From assembly GCA_036346205.1 (NCBI GenBank), contig JARFJB010002472.1, positions 3,014,501-3,078,500 on the forward strand: a stretch of DNA of 64,000 nucleotides. The letters run 5' to 3'. Source of the stretch: Vesta saturnalis. Its lineage: Eukaryota; Arthropoda; Insecta; Coleoptera; Lampyridae. The translations under genes and the position numbers were made by a program. Shown here piece by piece: positions 56,531 through 64,000 of this stretch; the stretch's first letter is position 1; each line of letters opens with the position of its first letter. The notes beneath the pieces were generated by a model. That model was not told where the DNA came from, did no database searches, and worked only from the letters and a program-made list of their open reading frames with translations.

Positions 56531-59430
56531 AAAATTGGATCGCAAAAACATACATATTCATAGTTCCTGTCAAGACTAAAATATTTAAATAGTCCATTCA
56601 GTAAATTACATATAGGCATGGATGAGCAATTGTTATGAAGGGTGTAAAGAAACAGTATATCTATGTGGACACGTTTGGAGACAAATTTATGTCGTATTGA
56701 ATAAGTTTAAAAAATTTATTATTTACTCAGATTAGCTGTTTTATGTAATTATAATCTACCTTCAATATGAATTGTTTAAATTGTGACAAATAAAAAAAAT
56801 GTGATAAATCTCAATTTTACTTTTAGGAAGCTCCAAATTTATTTCCAATATCAGTTGTTGATACAAGCATACACGAATGTTGATAGAAATTAAACTCTGT
56901 TTACTTTAGGTAAGACGCCTTTAATTTAAGTTGTAAATCGAGTTTTTCAATATCACTTATTGTAAACCAGTTTAAATATAAATTCAATAGTGAGCTCTGA
57001 TAAAGCTTAGTAACATTTAATACTAATACGAACATTGAATTTAATTTTAATTCATTTCTAAATCCTCCGAGATAATAATAGTATAGGATTACTCAAGCTA
57101 TCGGTTTATATTGTTCTGTTTAACCTTTTAACCTTATTTGATTTTATCACTGTCCTATAAATCATAATATTACTTCAAATTTGAATTGATCACTGTAACT
57201 GAATCAATTTGTAATTAATAATTACTTACACAACTAGTGTGCCAGAACATTTTTCTTCCTAAGGACAAATAACTAATTTTCTTGGTAACTTTACGTATTG
57301 ATCAGTCTAATAAACCATATTGCCGCAGTTTCAAATTAAACAATGTAACTTTAACAATTTATTTACGTGATTATCAACATAAACATTGAAAATCTTAAAT
57401 AAATCCTAACAGTCATGCATGTAACTTTTAAAGTTGTATGCAAAATCATTCAGTGGTCAAGTTTCGACACGCAATTAATTCACTTAGTAAGTTAATCTTT
57501 CATAAAGTACTTAAAATATAAATCTAATCTTAGTACGTAACCATTTAGTGATCTTAAAATGATACAATAAACATAAAAATTTCTTACTTTATTGACAATA
57601 TGTAATCCAATATTAGTTAATATTAATATATTTCAATCTTCTTGAACCTAATTGACTGTTGATTAATCAATTTCTTTCCTTTCCAGTAATAAAGGCACAC
57701 ATAATCCTATAACCACCAATTTATATACCTGTGTTCGCTTACTGATGTATGGGAAATATTAAGCACACTTCAGTTTCACTATTTCAATTTACAGTTAAAT
57801 GAGTTGTTAAAATTTTAGCTTATCATTAACTATTATTTACGTTAAACACAATTTTAATTTTTCCAGTCATATCCCACTAAATGTGATGTAAGTTCCCCGA
57901 CACAATCAGCTAATTCTAATTCAACATAAATTTCAAAATGTTTTGCTAAATTTAATGGATATTTCTCATTTTACAATTTTTATAAAACTTGGATAACTTA
58001 ATATAAGGAACTAAGGCTTTTATCCGATCAATATCGATTATAAAATCAATTTTTAATTAATTTTGTACCAAATTTTTTTTTAATCCGTCCCAACAACTAG
58101 TTTCCACTGATTACAAAAATCAAATACACGCAAAAGTTACGTGTACAACCACTATGTAGTTTCTATTAAGCAAAACATAGTCTTTCAAATAGTGTTTAAA
58201 TTCTTCTGCTTCTAAGACAATTTTCATTAATTTTATTGACAAGCGCTGCCTCTTTTTTTAACCTTCAAACTACTTATAGGACGATCTAAGCAGCGGCGGT
58301 TTATTACCATTTAGAATTGGATTTGATATTTATTATTAATGTAAATGCCAATTCACGGATCGTTTAACTTTCGATGGTTTTATATGCCGAAATATATGAT
58401 TTATGTTATATTTACGCAAAACGTTTTAATACGGTTGCAATTTATTTTCAACCCCCTTCTGTTGGCGTAGCTTAATTCTTAGATATGTATATGATTTTTT
58501 TTTATAAGGTTCATGATTAAATACGACTAACGTTTACCAACTCAATACGTGTTACACTAATTTAATAACAACCATAAAACTTTGTCTCCAAAGAAAATTA
58601 GTACTTAATAAAAATAAAATTATGCTCAATTCAGATTAACAAAACAAGAAAAATGCAACCAAAAGATTGTTTCACTTCAAAGGCAAACTATCGAAATAAC
58701 TAGAGTGTAAGATGGAAAGGGGGGAACACTAACTATAATTCTTCCGGTCCCATCCCGACCGCAAGTAACCCGTTCTCCCTTCTGGAGAAGGAATGAAACA
58801 CGTTGCCCTTTCCTTTCATTTATAGTTGTGCTGTGTATGATCTTTTCATTATAAAATTCCAATGGAAACTTGAAAACTGTATTTGTTCCAGCCTTCACAT
58901 CAAAATACTTCACTGTTCATATGTATGACAAAGGATTTAGGGAAAAATTCCTCAAAGATAAATCCGGAAAGTGCATATTAGCACAATTCGTGTATTAATT
59001 GAAATGTGATTTTTTACACAGAATTAGGATATGCTTCCCATTTTGCGCTTACCCTCTCCACATTCCTCAAAATGCAAAAATTCATGTGATATCGCTTTCA
59101 ATTGATCTTTACCGGGGAATTTGGGCTCTTTTGGTTGGTTGCTGACGTCTCTACTATTATGTAGCACAAAAGCTTCCGAAACTGGACAAAATATTACGAT
59201 TGCTTTTATAATTCTTCTTAAAAACATCGTATCATTGTTCTTATCTTTCAAGATATGGTACTTACACTTCAAAGGCGATAATTAGTTCAAGATAAGTATT
59301 TGGCCAGAAACTGAAAAATTCTGCTATGAAAAAGACCAAAGCGTTATCATGATGACCATAAATTATGCTTTAATGTTAATTTAATATTTACGCGTTTATG
59401 GTGTAATTAATCCAAATTATTTTTTGTTTT
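56531..59430. other. No gene recognised
   Basis: AT-rich sequence. Minus-strand ORFs at 58677-58913 (KYFDVKAGTNTVFKFPLEFY ...) and 59024-59272 (MKCKYHILKDKNNDTMFLRR ...) have fairly even composition but no recognisable motif or clear splice sites. Confidence 0.4.
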
Positions 59431-59450
59431 TTTTTAATAGTATATTTTAA

Positions 59451-59498
59451 ATTATACAATATAAACGTTTCGATAACACTTACAGTTATCTTCGTCAG
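59451..59498 (-). ncRNA. Hammerhead-like core motif (minus copy)
   Basis: On the minus strand: CTGACGA, then A, a GATAAC/GTTATC stem with a short loop, then GAAAC and a GTA 10 bases on. It fits the hammerhead core CUGANGA-stem II-GAAA. The N position differs from the plus copy. One extra A precedes stem II, and stem I pairing is poor. Confidence 0.35.
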
Positions 59499-60727
59499 GA
59501 GTAACATCTATTAAAATTGTGAAAGATGTTGAACAAATTTTTTTTGTCAAAGTTTAAGAATTAAAACGTAAACATCAGCCTGCTACTAATATTGCAGATT
59601 GAGAAACGTATAAAGCCAACTATAGAATTACATTTTAGTAACGAATAACTAGGTCATTAAAAATTAAATATTGTTAAACTGTCTTAAAGATGATAAATCA
59701 GAACACCCTCTAATGGCGAAGGCTAACAATGAAAAATGTCAGCCAAATAACACATTTAACAAAATTTAATCAAGTTATGACGTAAGTGTAAAGTTGTGAA
59801 AACCTGCAATTTGAAAATGATGGAAGCATTCACACATATAAACATGACATCAAATAAAATAATCCAGTTAATAATTGCAAGTGTTATTAACCAAGAAAAG
59901 CAGAATTCAGAACGTTTTTGTAATTTTTAATTTTAATCTTAATTTCAACCTCATGCCTTGAATAATCTCAATGACGACATTCAATTTGAAAATATGAAAA
60001 TATTGTCAAGACAAACTCATTATTATGGTCGTTTACAACGAGAAGCTATTGAGATATATAAAACCCTAATAATTTTAACAGACAAGAAGAAAATCTCCAT
60101 TTAAATAGGTTTTGGCACCTCATAATTAAAAAAAGGCGTAATGATACGTCTTGATTTTGATTTTGACTTTTGGTATGTCTAGTTTTTTGCTGTTTTTCCT
60201 AGACCTTGATGAAAATGCTTTACCAATTATGTTAAATTATCGCAGCACTATAATTTAATATGAGTACTTGAAATTAAGATTAAAACTAAGAAATTACAAA
60301 AAACGTTCTGCATTATGCTTTTCATTGCTAATAACACTTGAAATCATTGACAAAGATTCAACTGGATTATTTTATTTGATGTCATGTCTATATTTGTGAA
60401 TGCTTCCATCATTTTCAAATTGAAGTTTTTCACAACATTACACTTACATCATAACTTGATTAAATTTTGTTAAATGTGTTATTTGGCTGACATTTTTCAT
60501 TGTTAGCCTTCGCCATTAGAGGGTATTCTGATTTGTCATCTTTAAGACAGTTTAACAATATTTAATTTTTAATGACCCAGTTCTTCTTTACTAAAATATA
60601 GTTCTATAGTTGGCTTTATACGTTTCTCAAACTGCAATATTAATAGCAGGCTGGTGTTTATGTTTTAATTGTTCAACTTTGACAAAAAAATTGTTTTCAA
60701 CATCTTTAACAATTTTAATAGATACTA

Positions 60728-60771
60728 CTGAAGAAGATAACTGTAAGTGTTATCGAAACGTTTAGATTGTA
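60728..60771 (+). ncRNA. Hammerhead-like core motif (plus copy)
   Basis: CTGAAGA, then A, GATAAC-TGTAAGT-GTTATC hairpin, GAAAC, and GTA at 60769-60771 as a possible cleavage triplet. It matches the core of hammerhead ribozymes such as those reported in Penelope-like elements and retrozymes. The extra A and weak stem I leave activity doubtful. Confidence 0.35.
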
Positions 60772-60790
60772 TAATTTAAAATACACCATT

Positions 60791-61542
60791 ACAAAACCCA
60801 AAAAAGGTAAGTATTTAATTATGTGTGATAATGGTGAAAATTCACATTTTCATAATCCAAAGTAGGTTTTTGTCAAAAATTGCAAAATCAAACTTCATGA
60901 TCATGACAACACTATGTCAAATTTATGAAACAATGTAGGTTTGCTTATCATGGGTCTTGATACATGCAGAAACCAACTCAATGGTCTTGATTTACTTAAC
61001 TTGCGATGCTATGCGCATCGATTAAAATTTTAGGAAGATCCAATATTGGCAAATGGTTTTTATACGCATCGTATTTACCCTGAAAACTTTGCGTAATAAT
61101 GTAAATCTGTCTCTGCTACGCATTTGTTCAGGAATCATAGCTATGGCTAGTTTGGGAGACACTTACAGTAATGATTCATTTTATAACATTTAGTAAGTGT
61201 CTTGTACGTTTTTCATACGTAACAATCTTGAACCGGAATTTATGTTAAATCTAACAATGTAGTGTATTGACACGGCATTGTACTGTTTTAATAAATAACG
61301 TTGCCTTTTAAAAGCATATTATTTAATGTATGTTCTATATGTGCTTTGAATGAAATCCCGGACTTTCTGAGAGCTCAATTGTCGTGATTTCAATTATTGG
61401 CAACAATGGACACCATGGTAATGGAGCTACTGGAGTACGGATTGCAATCTAGCCAAATTCTGCTCAACATTAACTGCAGCATTTGAACACACTACACGCT
61501 TGAACCAATATGGAAGACCGAAATTATTTTAATAACTTAATG

Positions 61543-61544
<2 letters not shown>
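60791..61544. other. No gene recognised
   Basis: AT-rich sequence without features. Confidence 0.4.

Positions 61545-61591
<47 letters not shown>
61545..61591. repeat. (TA)n microsatellite
   Basis: About 23 perfect AT dinucleotides. Confidence 0.97.
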
Positions 61592-61595
<4 letters not shown>

Positions 61596-61978
61596 AAAAT
61601 AAACTGTTAAATTTTGTTTCAAAATCTTCTGAAGGTGCTGATTTAAATGGTTTTTACTTTGGTGCAAAAAATTTTCGTGGTTCGCTTTATATCGTAAGAT
61701 ATTTCTTTAACATTACATTATAATCGTAGCATATGTAGTATTTGACGTATCATGAAAACATCTGACGTGGAAAACATGCGACCTTCCAACTTACGATGTG
61801 AAAATTAAAAGAAATGAAGTATTTTAATAAGAATATATTTTTTAAATAGTTACGCAAAATCTTTTTAAAACGTTCTTAATGAAAAGAGAAACATTGTTGA
61901 AACAAAAACAATTGTCTATGACAGATGGAAGTTTAAAGCTTCCTGTCAGTATACCCACGCAGGCAAGCACGCAAGACA
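61592..61978. other. No gene recognised
   Basis: AT-rich spacer before the long simple repeat. Confidence 0.4.

Positions 61979-64000
<2,022 letters not shown>

Larger units (their letters stand above)
59431..60790. repeat. Long inverted repeat of two hammerhead-like repeat copies
   Basis: Arm 59431-59950 and arm 60265-60790 are inverted copies, about 510 bp each, with a spacer of about 315 bp. Matching landmarks include TTAAACTGTCTTAAAGATGA / TCATCTTTAAGACAGTTTAA, AGCCTTCGCCATTAGAGGGT, GGCTGACATTTTTCATTGTT and GGATTATTTTATTTGATGTC. Spacer sequence at 60087-60120 matches the copy at 55986, so the right-hand copy extends further left than the inverted part. Confidence 0.88.

Noticed and set aside
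58677..59272. Two minus-strand ORFs of about 80 codons as upstream rdgC exons
   Set aside because: Neither shows PPP phosphatase motifs such as GDxVDRG or GNHE, nor an IQ motif.

Overview
The window reads as intron and intergenic DNA from an AT-rich, transposon-dense insect (arthropod) genome. I reach this from short GT-AG introns, a PPEF/rdgC-type phosphatase gene whose last intron is about 15.2 kb, and many insect-type mariner, piggyBac, pogo, MULE and Crypton relics. A beetle or similar insect is possible, but the sequence does not fix the order. Long ORFs over CA/GT-type repeats are artefacts of simple sequence and are treated as repeats.

Layout. 1-5.2 kb: two non-LTR retrotransposon fragments and simple repeats. 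5.2-7.75 kb: a mariner-like element (DD41D spacing) with three concentric pairs of terminal repeats. 7.8-11.1 kb: a 460-bp duplication, a 147-bp-period satellite and a DD34D mariner fragment. 14.6-15.7 kb: simple repeats. 16.19-19.00 kb: a 2.8-kb element with 37-bp near-perfect terminal inverted repeats (TIRs) around a decayed copy of an unnamed multicopy gene family. 22.7-24.3 kb: a pogo/Tigger relic. 26.58-42.62 kb: the last three visible coding exons of a minus-strand PPEF/rdgC phosphatase gene. The intron between the last two holds a mariner with a piggyBac inside its TIR, a Crypton-like recombinase relic, and a second TIR-bounded element carrying another unnamed gene family with a 1.28-kb DD34D mariner nested in it. 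43.69-46.49 kb: a mariner-like element with TIRs of about 0.75 kb. 46.8-48.0 kb: a piggyBac relic abutting a mariner tail. 48.63-52.25 kb: a MULE with minisatellite TIRs and a 9-bp target duplication. 52.3-53.2 kb: an unrecognised exon-like stretch, another mariner tail and simple repeats. 54-61.5 kb: mostly unassigned, with several copies of a roughly 0.5-kb repeat carrying a hammerhead-like core. 61.98-63.52 kb: a very long (ACGC)n/(AC)n tract.

Only the PPEF/rdgC exons look intact and host-encoded. Every transposase-like gene seen has frameshifts, stops, deletions or lost catalytic residues. The most interesting material is the two TIR-bounded elements with unnamed gene families, the concentric-TIR mariner, the minisatellite-ended MULE and the hammerhead-like repeat family. 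All calls are from reading the sequence; no database search was possible.
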